NCBI RefSeq assembly: GCF_004745075.1
Contig: NZ_RHFH01000008.1
Location: forward strand, 186,001 to 250,000
Direction: 5' to 3'
DNA length: 64,000 nt
From: Brevibacterium sp. S111
GTDB lineage: Bacteria > Actinomycetota > Actinomycetes > Actinomycetales > Brevibacteriaceae
The notes beneath the pieces were generated by a model that searched no databases, was not told the DNA's origin, and worked only from the letters and a program-made list of their open reading frames with translations. This document shows positions 27,517 to 35,491 of the stretch, piece by piece. Positions within the stretch are counted from its first letter, which is position 1; each line of letters starts with the position of its first letter. The position numbers and the translations under genes were made by a program.

Positions 27517-28572
27517 ATGCCCATCAACGAAGCCGCTGCTCCTTCAGCCGCAAACACCGAGATCCCCGCATTCATCCTCACCGCGATGACTGACCAGATG
27601 CGGACCGTGCTCGACACTCAGGCAGCACGAGCCGAGGAATGCACCCAGGCGGGACAGCGCGCAGTCGGTGCCGAGATGGACGCTGAGACCGCACGGCTGG
27701 CGGCGATGCGCGCCGAATACCGAGCCGAGCGCTCCTTCTGGAACGCGGGCGGACCGTCGATGGCCGATACCGTCGATACGGTCATCGACACCGCCGGGGC
27801 GCAGGTGCCCATCCGCATCCATCGCCCCACCGCCGAGGCGGTCATGCCGGGCATCGTCTTCCTCCATGGAGGCGGCTTCACCGTCGGTGACCTCGACACC
27901 CATGATCGGATCATGCGGGTCATCGCTGCCGAGAGCGGTGCCGCTGTCATCGGCGTCGACTATTCGCTCTCCCCCGAATCGAAATTCCCACAGGCTCTGC
28001 ATGAGGTCGCCGGCGTCATCGACCATTTCGTCAACAGCGGCAAGGACTTCGGCGTCGACGGAACCCGCCTGGCGGTCGCCGGCGACTCCGCCGGGGCCAT
28101 GCTGACACTCGGTTCCGCTCTGCTGCTGCGCGACGACCCCGAAAGCATCGACGCCGATCCCCGGACCTTCTCCGCACTGCACGCTCTGCTGCTCTTCTAC
28201 GGCGGACACGGTCTCGTCGATTCCGCGAGCAGGCGTCTCTACGGCGGTGGCTGGGACGGAATGAGCCGCGAGGATCTCGACTCGATCACCACCGAGCACT
28301 TCGCCTCACCGGCCGATGCCTCCTCGCCCTATGTCGACCACCTCGAGGCCGATCTGGCGGGTCTTCCCCCGGGCTTCATCGCCGCGGCCGGGCTCGATCC
28401 CCTCCGCGATGACAGCGAGGCACTGTCTGTGCGACTCGAAGAGGCCGGCACACCGGTCGCCTACCACCTGTATCCGGGAGTGCTCCACTCATTCCTCCAC
28501 TTCGGTCGGATGCTCGACGAGGCCGGAGATGCCCTCACCCGCAGCGCCGCTTTCGCTGCCGCACGCTTCTGA
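27517..28572 (+). CDS. Alpha/beta hydrolase, hormone-sensitive-lipase type esterase
   Basis: 351 residues. The HGGG oxyanion motif (FLHGGGFTVGD) and the GDSAG nucleophile elbow (VAGDSAGAML) place it in the HSL/bacterial esterase group. The acid is in GLDPLRDD and the His in YPGVLHSFLHF. It hydrolyses short acyl esters or a similar substrate. A CGGAGG box 8 nt before the ATG at 27517 decides the start. It follows the MFS gene and ends at a strong hairpin. Confidence 0.88.
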   Translation: MPINEAAAPSAANTEIPAFILTAMTDQMRTVLDTQAARAEECTQAGQRAVGAEMDAETARLAAMRAEYRAERSFWNAGGPSMADTVDTVIDTAGAQVPIRIHRPTAEAVMPGIVFLHGGGFTVGDLDTHDRIMRVIAAESGAAVIGVDYSLSPESKFPQALHEVAGVIDHFVNSGKDFGVDGTRLAVAGDSAGAMLTLGSALLLRDDPESIDADPRTFSALHALLLFYGGHGLVDSASRRLYGGGWDGMSREDLDSITTEHFASPADASSPYVDHLEADLAGLPPGFIAAAGLDPLRDDSEALSVRLEEAGTPVAYHLYPGVLHSFLHFGRMLDEAGDALTRSAAFAAARF

Positions 28573-28616
28573 GCCGGCCGCCGGACACAGCACACCTCAG
28601 CGGCCACCGACACAGT

Positions 28617-28653
28617 ACAGAGCCCGGCACCTGGATCAGGTGCCGGGCTCTGT
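28617..28653. terminator. Bidirectional 17-bp hairpin terminator
   Basis: 28617-28633 and 28637-28653 are perfect reverse complements with a 3-nt loop. It lies between the convergent esterase gene and the small acidic protein gene. Confidence 0.85.
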
Positions 28654-28664
28654 GAACGTGGTCG

Positions 28665-28841
28665 TCAGTAGTGTGCGGGCGGGTCGCTGGCAGGAAAGGA
28701 CTCGTCTTCCCACTCATCGACAAGTTTGTCCTGCTGTTCCTTGTCGACGGAATCGGTTCCGGGCTTCTCTGCGAGGTCGTCCCTGGCTTCTTCGGGCACC
28801 CGGGCCGGCGACTGCTCGTTCTTCTCGTTGTCATCAGACAT
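28665..28841 (-). CDS. Small conserved acidic protein with FPASDPP motif
   Basis: 58 residues, very hydrophilic and acidic, ending DESFPASDPPAHY. This terminal motif recurs in many small bacterial proteins of unknown function. The ATG at 28841 has AAAGGA about 9 nt upstream; the ATG at 28850 lacks room for a ribosome binding site. It lies just upstream of the convergent terminator and downstream of the BrkB-like gene on the same strand. Confidence 0.75.
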   Translation of the reverse strand: MSDDNEKNEQSPARVPEEARDDLAEKPGTDSVDKEQQDKLVDEWEDESFPASDPPAHY

Positions 28842-28868
28842 GGAGACCATCCTTTCTCTGGTACGACA

Positions 28869-29750
28869 CTATGCTGACATCGATTGGTCCGACACGGTAG
28901 TGGCCCGCTCCCGCTCCCGCTCGATCTCCGCGTCGAACTCCGCGCCGAGGAGCAGGGAGAGGTTGACCATCCACACCCAGGCGAGCCCGACGATCACACC
29001 TCCGATCGACCCGTAGGTGACGTTGTAGCTGCTGAAGCCGTTGATGTAGATGACGAAGCACGCCGACACGGCGACCATCACGAGCAGAGCGATGAACGCG
29101 CCGAGGCTGACCCACCGGAACTTCGGCTGCCTGACGTTCGGTGTCACGTAGTACAGCAGGGCGATGAGCAGCATGACGAAGAAGACGAAGACCGGCCATC
29201 TGACCACGTTCCAGATCAGCAGGGCCGTGGGGCCCATGCCGATGAGCTCGCCGAGAGTCTCCGCGATGGGCCCGGACAGCACGAGCAGAAGCCCCAGGGC
29301 GGACAGGACGATGAGCGTGACCACGGTGATGAGGAGCATGAGCGGCTTGAATTTCCAGTACGGGCGGCTCTCCTCGACCCGGTAGACCGTGTTCAGGGCA
29401 CGACCGAATGCGCCGATGTATTTCGACGACGACCAGATCGCCAGGACCAGGCTGCCGATGAGGGTGGCACCGGCCGAGGGGGATTCGGTGAGTTCGACGA
29501 TGATCGGGCGGATCGCCGAGGCGGCCTCGGCCGAAATATCGTGGGCCAGGGACAGCACCGCCTCCGTGGTCGATTCGGCTTCCCCGACCACGCCGAGCAG
29601 CGAGACCATCGCGAGGATCGCCGGTGCGGCGGAGAGCAGAGCGTAGAAGCTCAGACCGGCAGCTTTGTCGAGGCACTCATCCTCGAGCAGACGTCGCAGA
29701 GCGCCCTTGACGATCCGCCACCGATTCAGACCCGGCGAGGACCGTTTCAT
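28869..29750 (-). CDS. YihY/BrkB family membrane protein
   Basis: 293 residues, six predicted helices. It has the family pattern AAGLSFYALLSAAPAILAMVSLLG near the start, a middle YYVTPNVRQPKFRWVSLGAF, and YGSIGGVIVGLAWVWMVNLSLLLGAEFDAEIER at the end. The family (formerly called ribonuclease BN) has no agreed function; transport has been proposed. The start overlaps the stop of the AI-2E family gene by 4 nt (ATGA), so they are coupled. Confidence 0.9.
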   Translation of the reverse strand: MKRSSPGLNRWRIVKGALRRLLEDECLDKAAGLSFYALLSAAPAILAMVSLLGVVGEAESTTEAVLSLAHDISAEAASAIRPIIVELTESPSAGATLIGSLVLAIWSSSKYIGAFGRALNTVYRVEESRPYWKFKPLMLLITVVTLIVLSALGLLLVLSGPIAETLGELIGMGPTALLIWNVVRWPVFVFFVMLLIALLYYVTPNVRQPKFRWVSLGAFIALLVMVAVSACFVIYINGFSSYNVTYGSIGGVIVGLAWVWMVNLSLLLGAEFDAEIERERERATTVSDQSMSA

Positions 29751-30832
29751 CTCTTTCCCACTCTGTAGTCTCTGGCCGCATGGACCATCGAGTTGAGAGT
29801 CGCGATGACCGGCACGGAGAAGAACGCACCGGCGATGCCCGCAACCGCCGCTCCTGCTGTCACTCCGAGGATCACCGCCAAGGGGTGGATCTTGACTGTG
29901 GGTCCTGTCAGCCAGGGCTGCAGGACATGGCTTTCGAGCTGCTGCACGACGATGACGATGCCGAGCATGAGCAGACCGTGGACCCAGCCGTTGAACAGCA
30001 GCGCCAGACCCACCGCGACTGCGCCGCCGACGATGGCGCCGACGAACGGGATGAAAGCGCCGAGGAAGACCACCGTGGCGATCGGAATCGCCAAGGGGAC
30101 ACCGAGGATCAGTGCGCCCACACCGATGCCGATCGCATCAGTAGCCGCGACGACGAGCTGGATCCGAATGAAGTTCGACAGGGTCTTCCACCCGGCCTCG
30201 CCGGCGGCGGAGATCCGCGCATGCGCCTTCTTCGGCCAGACGTGGACGACCCAGGTCCAGATGCCGCGGCCGTCGATGAGTGCGAAGAGGGTGACGAACA
30301 GGATGATGAAGATGCCTTCGACGACATGAGCGGCCGTCGTGCCCACCTCGGCGGCTCCAGAGCCGAGACCGGCCGCGTTATCCTGCAGCCACTGCCCCGA
30401 GGAGGAGACGAGGTCGTTGAGCTTGGCTTCGGTGAGCCCGAACGGCTGCGTGGCCAAGAACTGCTGTGCCGCGCTCAGCGACGTCGCCACCTGCTTCTGA
30501 ATGTCCGGGATCTCGCTTCTGACCTGGAAGGTGATGATGAGGGTGAGTCCGGCCAGCAGGCCGAGGACGACGACCCAGACGGTGACCACTGCCAGCCATT
30601 TCGGCCACCGGTGCCTCTGCAGGAACGACGACAGCGGGACCAGCAGGGCCGAGAGGACGAGTCCGGCGAGGAACGGGACGACGATCTGAGCGATCTGCAG
30701 AGCGACGAAAACAGCGACGGTGATCCCCGCGATGATCACGAGCAGGTATCCGGTGAAGCGGGCCCCGATTTTCAGCCCCTCGGGGATCGGGTCATCGCGA
30801 TTGTGAGATGCGTGCGGCGAACCTTCTGTCAT
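29747..30832 (-). CDS. AI-2E family transporter
   Basis: 361 residues with about eight helices in the order typical of the AI-2 exporter/TqsA-like superfamily. Visible are VVPFLAGLVLSALLVPLSSFLQR near the start, a long amphipathic periplasmic-type segment around residues 110-170, and IATVVFLGAFIPFVGAIVGG near the end. Members move AI-2 or Na+/H+; the specific substrate cannot be told. It is translationally coupled to the BrkB-like gene downstream. The gene is divergent from the PAP2 gene. Confidence 0.88.
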   Translation of the reverse strand: MTEGSPHASHNRDDPIPEGLKIGARFTGYLLVIIAGITVAVFVALQIAQIVVPFLAGLVLSALLVPLSSFLQRHRWPKWLAVVTVWVVVLGLLAGLTLIITFQVRSEIPDIQKQVATSLSAAQQFLATQPFGLTEAKLNDLVSSSGQWLQDNAAGLGSGAAEVGTTAAHVVEGIFIILFVTLFALIDGRGIWTWVVHVWPKKAHARISAAGEAGWKTLSNFIRIQLVVAATDAIGIGVGALILGVPLAIPIATVVFLGAFIPFVGAIVGGAVAVGLALLFNGWVHGLLMLGIVIVVQQLESHVLQPWLTGPTVKIHPLAVILGVTAGAAVAGIAGAFFSVPVIATLNSMVHAARDYRVGKR

Positions 30833-30956
30833 GCACCAACACTAGTGCCCTGGGGCACACAATTGGTGGGTCGTTTTCCTCTCAGCGCCGAGGGCGGTCA
30901 GCCGGCTCCAAGAGAAATCCGAAGAAGCACAGAACCTCTTTCATTATGGTGTGCCG

Positions 30957-32069
30957 ATGACCCGAATGCGACGCTGGCCCTACACTTTCGCCATGGCGCT
31001 GTCTCTGCTCATCGGAGCGGTCGCCGTGATCTCCTCGCTCTACCTCGACCTGCCGTTGCGGGATCCCGATGGTTTCCTCGGACCTTCGATCGCCCGCCTG
31101 CCCCTGCTGACGCTGGGAATCATCGGCTGCGGACTCGTGGTGGAAGCAGTGCGCAGAAGCGGTTGGCGGAACCTGCCGGCCGCGCTCGTCGACACCGTCA
31201 AGAAGGAGTGGAACAGCCACCGTCTGCTGTGCATCGGAGCCGGTCTGCTCAGCTTCTACGTCTGCTACGTCGCCTACCGGAACCTCAAGAGCGTGTTGCC
31301 GGTCTTCCGCGACGGCACCCTCTACGACCGGCAGCTGCTCCACCTCGACTACTGGCTGACCGGCGGCAACAGCCCGGCGCTGCTCCTGCACGATCTGCTC
31401 GGCACGGACATCGCGGCCAACGTCCTGTCGCTGGCCTACCTCGCCTATCTTCCGCTCGTGCCGATCAGCCTCGGCGCGTTCCTCGTGCTCAATCGCAACC
31501 ACAGAATCGGAGCCTGGTACGCGACGACGCTGTGTCTCAACTGGGTCCTGGGCACCGTCAGCTATTACCTGCTGCCGTCGGTGGGTCCGGCGTTCAGCCG
31601 CCCCGAGTTCTTCCGGGCGCTGCCCGACACCGGGGTCACGCAGCTGCAGCAGGTCCTCAGCGCCGACCGGCTCGAGTTCCTCACCAATCCCGCCGGCAGC
31701 GACTCCATCCAAGGCGTCGCCGCGTTCGCTTCCCTCCATGTCTCCGTGACCTTCGCCGCCGCACTGTTCATGACACGGACGAATCAGAGACGCGGCATCC
31801 AGGCCGTCACCTGGATCTTCTTCGGTGTGACAGTCGTGGCCACCGTCTACTTCGGTTGGCACTACATCCTCGACGACATCGCGGGCATCGGCATCGGATG
31901 GGTCTCGGTGACGGTGGCGGCGTGGGCCACCGGTCGGCGCCGATCCCGCCGGAAACCGCGCGGGGACGATCAGCTGCCGGCGGAGCCTCGAATGCCCGAA
32001 CAGGACCCGGCGACCGGAAGCACTGCGCCGGCGGATTCTGCTCCTGGCACTGCTGCCGCTATACTGTAG
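30957..32069 (+). CDS. PAP2 superfamily membrane phosphatase/inositolphosphotransferase-like protein
   Basis: About 370 residues, six or more helices. The PAP2 catalytic histidines appear as AFASLHVSVTFAAALF and YFGWHYILDDIAGIGIGW, and the YYLLPSVGPAFSRPE segment matches the Aur1/Ipt1-like branch. It may dephosphorylate lipid phosphates or transfer phospho-inositol on the outer face. The C-terminal 50 residues are a disordered Arg/Pro-rich tail. The GTG at 30951 is an alternative start; no good ribosome binding site is present for either. A TATACT element for the next gene lies inside its 3' end. Confidence 0.8.
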   Translation: MTRMRRWPYTFAMALSLLIGAVAVISSLYLDLPLRDPDGFLGPSIARLPLLTLGIIGCGLVVEAVRRSGWRNLPAALVDTVKKEWNSHRLLCIGAGLLSFYVCYVAYRNLKSVLPVFRDGTLYDRQLLHLDYWLTGGNSPALLLHDLLGTDIAANVLSLAYLAYLPLVPISLGAFLVLNRNHRIGAWYATTLCLNWVLGTVSYYLLPSVGPAFSRPEFFRALPDTGVTQLQQVLSADRLEFLTNPAGSDSIQGVAAFASLHVSVTFAAALFMTRTNQRRGIQAVTWIFFGVTVVATVYFGWHYILDDIAGIGIGWVSVTVAAWATGRRRSRRKPRGDDQLPAEPRMPEQDPATGSTAPADSAPGTAAAIL

Positions 32070-32228
32070 ATACTTGCGAACCCGTTTTCGGGTTCCCTGC
32101 GTCGTCAGGACGCCTCGTCTCTGCAGCTGGGTGAGATCACCCGCGCATGTTTCCGAAGCCGTTTTCTCTCGGCGATCGAGAGCGCCGACAGCGCTCATTC
32201 CATGACCGGAAGCGGCTGACTGCCACCA
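32060..32228 (+). promoter_or_regulatory. Promoter and long leader of the DEAD-box helicase gene
   Basis: A TATACT box (32060-32065) at the end of the PAP2 gene would give a leader of about 155 nt. The leader starts with the stable hairpin GAACCCG-TTTT-CGGGTTC (near 32078-32095) and has further self-complementary segments. Such structured leaders are common before cold-shock helicases, but no known RNA family was recognised. Confidence 0.35.
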
Positions 32229-33959
32229 TTGCGCGGCATCGGCACGTCGTCCGGCACGTTGAAGGGCCACCCCATCACAACTTCACAGACACACACTGCT
32301 CCCCGCACCACCCGCACCGCCCGCAGCTCATCCGGCTCCGGCAGCGCCACCACAAAGAACACGACCGCTGCTCCCACCTCGTTCGCCGAGCTCGGCGTTC
32401 CCGCCCAGTTGGTCAAGTCCCTCGACAGTGAGGGCAAGACCTCCGCTTTTCCGATCCAGCAGGACACCCTGCCCGACACCCTGGCAGGACGCGACGTCCT
32501 CGGCCGCGGCAAGACCGGTTCCGGCAAGACACTGGCCTTCTCCATTCCGCTCGTCGCCCGCCTGGCCGAATCGCAGTCTGCGGGATCGGGTCGCCAGCAG
32601 GGACGCCGTCAGCCGCGGGGCCTCGTCCTCGCTCCCACGCGTGAGCTCGCCACCCAGATCACCGACGTCATCGACCCTTTGGCCAAGGCCGTGGGTCTGA
32701 AGACGACGACGATCTTCGGCGGCGTCAAGCAGCGGCGGCAGGAGGTCGCGCTCAACTCCGGAGTCGACATCGTCGTGGCCTGCCCGGGCCGTCTCGAGGA
32801 CCTGCTCCAGCAGAACATCCTCTCGCTCGAGAACATCGAGGTGACCATCCTCGACGAGGCCGATCACATGGCTGACCTCGGCTTCCTGCCCGGCGTCACC
32901 CGCATCCTCAAGCAGACCCCGACCGAGGGGCAGCGGATGTTCTTCTCGGCCACCTTGGACAACGACGTCGACAAGCTCGTGCGTCGCTTCCTCCACAACG
33001 AGGTCCTCCACTCCGTCGACGAGCCGACTTCGCATGTCTCGGCCATGACCCACCACGTGTACGAGGTGTCCGTTGACGACAAGAACGAACTCGTCCACAA
33101 ACTCGCCGCCGGCACCGGCCGCCGGATTCTCTTCACCCGCACGAAGCACCGCGCCAAACGCTTCGCCCGGCAGCTGACCGCGCAGGGAATTCCCGCCGTC
33201 GACCTCCACGGCAACCTGTCCCAGGGCGCCCGCGACCGCAACCTCGCCGCGTTCACCCACGGTGATGCGAAGGTCCTCGTGGCCACCGACATCGCCGCCC
33301 GCGGCGTCCACGTCGACTCGGTCGAACTCGTCGTCCACGTCGATCCCCCGACCGAGCACAAGGCCTACCTGCACCGTTCGGGCCGCACCGCTCGAGCCGG
33401 CAGCGCCGGTGACGTGGTCACGGTGATGACGCCCGAGGAGCGCAAGGACACCCAGACCCTGCTGCGCAAGGCCGCCATCAAGGCCACCCCGAAGAAGGTC
33501 ACCGCCGACTCCCCCGAGGTCATCGAGCTCGTCGGTGCGATCGCCGAATACGTCGCCCCGCAGCCGAAGGAACCCATCCAGCCGCGGAAGAAGACCGAAC
33601 CGGCCACGTCGAACGGCCGTTCGTCCCGCCGTCGCCGAGGCGGTCGTGGCGGACGCGGTGGAAGCTCAGGTCGCGACGGTGCCGGCAGCGGCGGCACCGT
33701 TCGCAGCGGTGAGGGCAATCGTCGCAGCGGATCCCGCGGCGGCGAAGCCCGCAGCGGAGAATCACGCCGCAATCCGCAGAGCACGCGTGGCAGCGGATCC
33801 GGTCGCCCCGGCCGGTCCGGCAACCGCAGTGCGGCAACCCGCACCAGCCAACCGGCCAATCGCCGCGCCGCGGAGTCGCGCGGGACGAACCCCGAGACCC
33901 GTCGCCGCAATCGCGTCCGCACCGGAGGTTCGGAGCAGGTCTACTCCACCAGCAGCTGA
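32229..33959 (+). CDS. DEAD-box RNA helicase
   Basis: Up to 576 residues. Helicase motifs are in order: Q-motif FPIQQDTLP, Walker A GRGKTGSGKT, APTRELA, the DEAD box LDEADHMADLGF, FSAT, TDIAARGVHVD and HRSGRTARAG. The C-terminal 120 residues are low-complexity Gly/Arg/Ser (RRRRGGRGGRGGSSGRDG), typical of RNA-binding tails. It probably unwinds mRNA or rRNA structure, as in cold adaptation or ribosome assembly. The start is unclear: TTG at 32229 or TTG at 32259; neither has a good ribosome binding site. The helicase core starts around TSFAELGVPAQL. Confidence 0.92.
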   Translation: MRGIGTSSGTLKGHPITTSQTHTAPRTTRTARSSSGSGSATTKNTTAAPTSFAELGVPAQLVKSLDSEGKTSAFPIQQDTLPDTLAGRDVLGRGKTGSGKTLAFSIPLVARLAESQSAGSGRQQGRRQPRGLVLAPTRELATQITDVIDPLAKAVGLKTTTIFGGVKQRRQEVALNSGVDIVVACPGRLEDLLQQNILSLENIEVTILDEADHMADLGFLPGVTRILKQTPTEGQRMFFSATLDNDVDKLVRRFLHNEVLHSVDEPTSHVSAMTHHVYEVSVDDKNELVHKLAAGTGRRILFTRTKHRAKRFARQLTAQGIPAVDLHGNLSQGARDRNLAAFTHGDAKVLVATDIAARGVHVDSVELVVHVDPPTEHKAYLHRSGRTARAGSAGDVVTVMTPEERKDTQTLLRKAAIKATPKKVTADSPEVIELVGAIAEYVAPQPKEPIQPRKKTEPATSNGRSSRRRRGGRGGRGGSSGRDGAGSGGTVRSGEGNRRSGSRGGEARSGESRRNPQSTRGSGSGRPGRSGNRSAATRTSQPANRRAAESRGTNPETRRRNRVRTGGSEQVYSTSS

Positions 33960-33973
33960 GTCAGCGAACACTC

Positions 33974-34045
33974 AACGGCTCGCTCCACGCACAGGAACTC
34001 GGTCTGCACCCCGAGAATCCTGTCGTGGAGCGGGCCGTTTCGTTC
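33974..34045. terminator. Long interrupted hairpin terminator after the helicase gene
   Basis: AACGGC and CGCTCCAC (33974-33988) pair with GTGGAGCG and GCCGTT (34024-34039). Inner arms around ACAGGA/TCCTGT and CTCGG/CCGAG extend it, and TTTCGTT follows. It sits 15 nt after the stop, between convergent genes. Confidence 0.75.
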
Positions 34046-34113
34046 ATCTCTGCCGCAGCATCCGCCCCTGACCTCCTGCACTCGGTGCCTTTCCGCACAC
34101 GGTGCGCCACCGC

Positions 34114-34878
34114 TTAGCCGAAGATCGTGCGGACGGCGAAGAAGAGCACCGACGGAGCCAGCAGCAGTCCAAGGCCGGTGTAGAACGTCGAGGTCATCGC
34201 CCCGTAGGGCACCAGCCGCTTGTCCGTGGCGGCGAGACCGGCTGTCACTCCGCTCGTGGTCCCGAGCAGCCCTCCGAAGACGATGGCCGAACGCGGATTG
34301 TTCAGACCGATGTATTTGGCCACGAATGGAGTCAGCACCATTGTCAGGACCGACTTCACCAGGCCGGCCCCGACGCTCAGGGCGATGATTCCGCTGCTCG
34401 CGCCCAGGGCGGCTCCGGTGACCGGCCCGACGATGTAGGTTGCCGTACCGGCACCGATCGTGGTCAGATCGACCGGATCGCTGTAGCCGAACATCACGGC
34501 GATGACCACTCCGATGGCGAAGGACAGCACCACTCCCAGGACCAGAGAGATGATTCCTCCGAGGCCGGACTTCTTCATCTCTTCGAAGCTGGCGCCGAAG
34601 CCTGTGGCCACGATGGCCAGGTTGACCAGCATCCCTCCGCCCATGAGCCCGATTCCGGAGAAGAGGGACAGGTCGGCTAACCCGTCCTCGCCGCCTGTGG
34701 CGACTCCGCCGATATAGGCGAGGACGAGCCCGATGATGATGGCGATCGCCGAGGCTTGGAACTTCCCTCTGGTGAGGACCTTCGAAATGAGCATCGCAAT
34801 TGCGGTGACGAGGCCCACCAGGGCGAATGCGACGACGAGGTCATTGTCCTGCAGGGTCGAGACGAGCGCGTCCATCAT
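34114..34878 (-). CDS. madM: Malonate transporter subunit MadM
   Basis: 254 residues, about eight helices. It matches MadM of the two-subunit Na+-malonate symporter: AIAIIIGLVLAYIGGVATGGEDGLADLS, then GLMGGGMLVNLAIVATGFGASFEEMKKSGLGG and GLNNPRSAIVFGGLLGTTSGVTAGLAATDKRLVPYGAMTSTFYTGLG. The ATG at 34878 overlaps the madL TGA by 4 nt. No malonate decarboxylase gene lies next to the pair in this window, so imported malonate must be used elsewhere. A GAGGAGG ribosome binding site lies inside the end of madL. Confidence 0.9.
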   Translation of the reverse strand: MMDALVSTLQDNDLVVAFALVGLVTAIAMLISKVLTRGKFQASAIAIIIGLVLAYIGGVATGGEDGLADLSLFSGIGLMGGGMLVNLAIVATGFGASFEEMKKSGLGGIISLVLGVVLSFAIGVVIAVMFGYSDPVDLTTIGAGTATYIVGPVTGAALGASSGIIALSVGAGLVKSVLTMVLTPFVAKYIGLNNPRSAIVFGGLLGTTSGVTAGLAATDKRLVPYGAMTSTFYTGLGLLLAPSVLFFAVRTIFG

Positions 34879-35270
34879 GCCTCCTCTGCGAAGACTTCGA
34901 CGGGCTCGTCGATTCCTGGGGTCTTGACCCGGGCGAGCACAGGCACAAGCAGGAAGCTCACGGCCACGGCCGCCACTCCGGCGACGACGGCGACAGGACC
35001 GGCTGTGACAGCACCGACGACGTTCTGCGTGGCGGCCATTGCCACGACGATCGGGATGTACATTCCCGACCAGAACGAGATCCCCGCCGATGTCTCGGGT
35101 CTGAGTCGCCCGGACCGTGCCAGCAGGTTGGTGGAGAGTATGAGCAGGATCATGGCGATGCCCACGCCGCCGACATTCGCGTCGACGCCGAGCAGACTGC
35201 CCACAAGATTTCCGATGAAAGTGCCGATCAGCAGGCTGCCAGAGAGCAGGGCGACACCCAGAATGATCAC
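34875..35270 (-). CDS. madL: Malonate transporter subunit MadL
   Basis: 131 residues, about four helices. The start VIILGVALLSGSLLIGTFIGNLVGSLLGVDANVGGVGIAM is characteristic of MadL. It pairs with MadM to import malonate with Na+. The start is GTG at 35270, preceded by AGAGG about 8 nt upstream. The stop overlaps madM. The region upstream, towards crtI, holds tandem 35-bp repeats. Confidence 0.9.
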   Translation of the reverse strand: MIILGVALLSGSLLIGTFIGNLVGSLLGVDANVGGVGIAMILLILSTNLLARSGRLRPETSAGISFWSGMYIPIVVAMAATQNVVGAVTAGPVAVVAGVAAVAVSFLLVPVLARVKTPGIDEPVEVFAEEA

Positions 35271-35390
35271 AGGAATGACCTCTCTGTCGAAGGTTGAGTA
35301 TGGCTCGGCATGACGCGAGCCTCGGACAGCTTAGCCGACGGCAAGACGTCTTGCTCACTCGTTCGGAGCAGGTTCGCTCGACCAAAAATT

Positions 35391-35475
35391 GACGCCGGCT
35401 CGAGCGGCGACTGACGCCGGGAGCGGACGCCGGCTCGAGCGGCGACTGACGCCGGGAGCCGACGCTGGCAGTCGG
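35391..35475. repeat. Tandem 35-bp repeats between crtI and madL
   Basis: A 35-bp unit starting GACGCCGGCTCGAGCGGCG occurs at 35391-35425 and 35426-35460 (one difference, at the last base), with a degenerate third start at 35461. Each unit has short internal dyads (GCTCGAGC, GGCG...CGCC), so the array may act as the crtI terminator. Confidence 0.85.
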
Positions 35476-35491
35476 CAGTATGCGGCCAGCT

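Noticed and set aside
29780-32134. 784-codon plus-strand frame across the AI-2E and PAP2 genes
   Set aside because: Runs antisense to one real gene and out of frame over another; composition is atypical and no motif is present.
32147-32431. Upstream open reading frame before the helicase gene
   Set aside because: It overlaps the helicase start in another frame, is His/Arg-rich without a domain and has no ribosome binding site; a regulatory uORF cannot be excluded but is unsupported.
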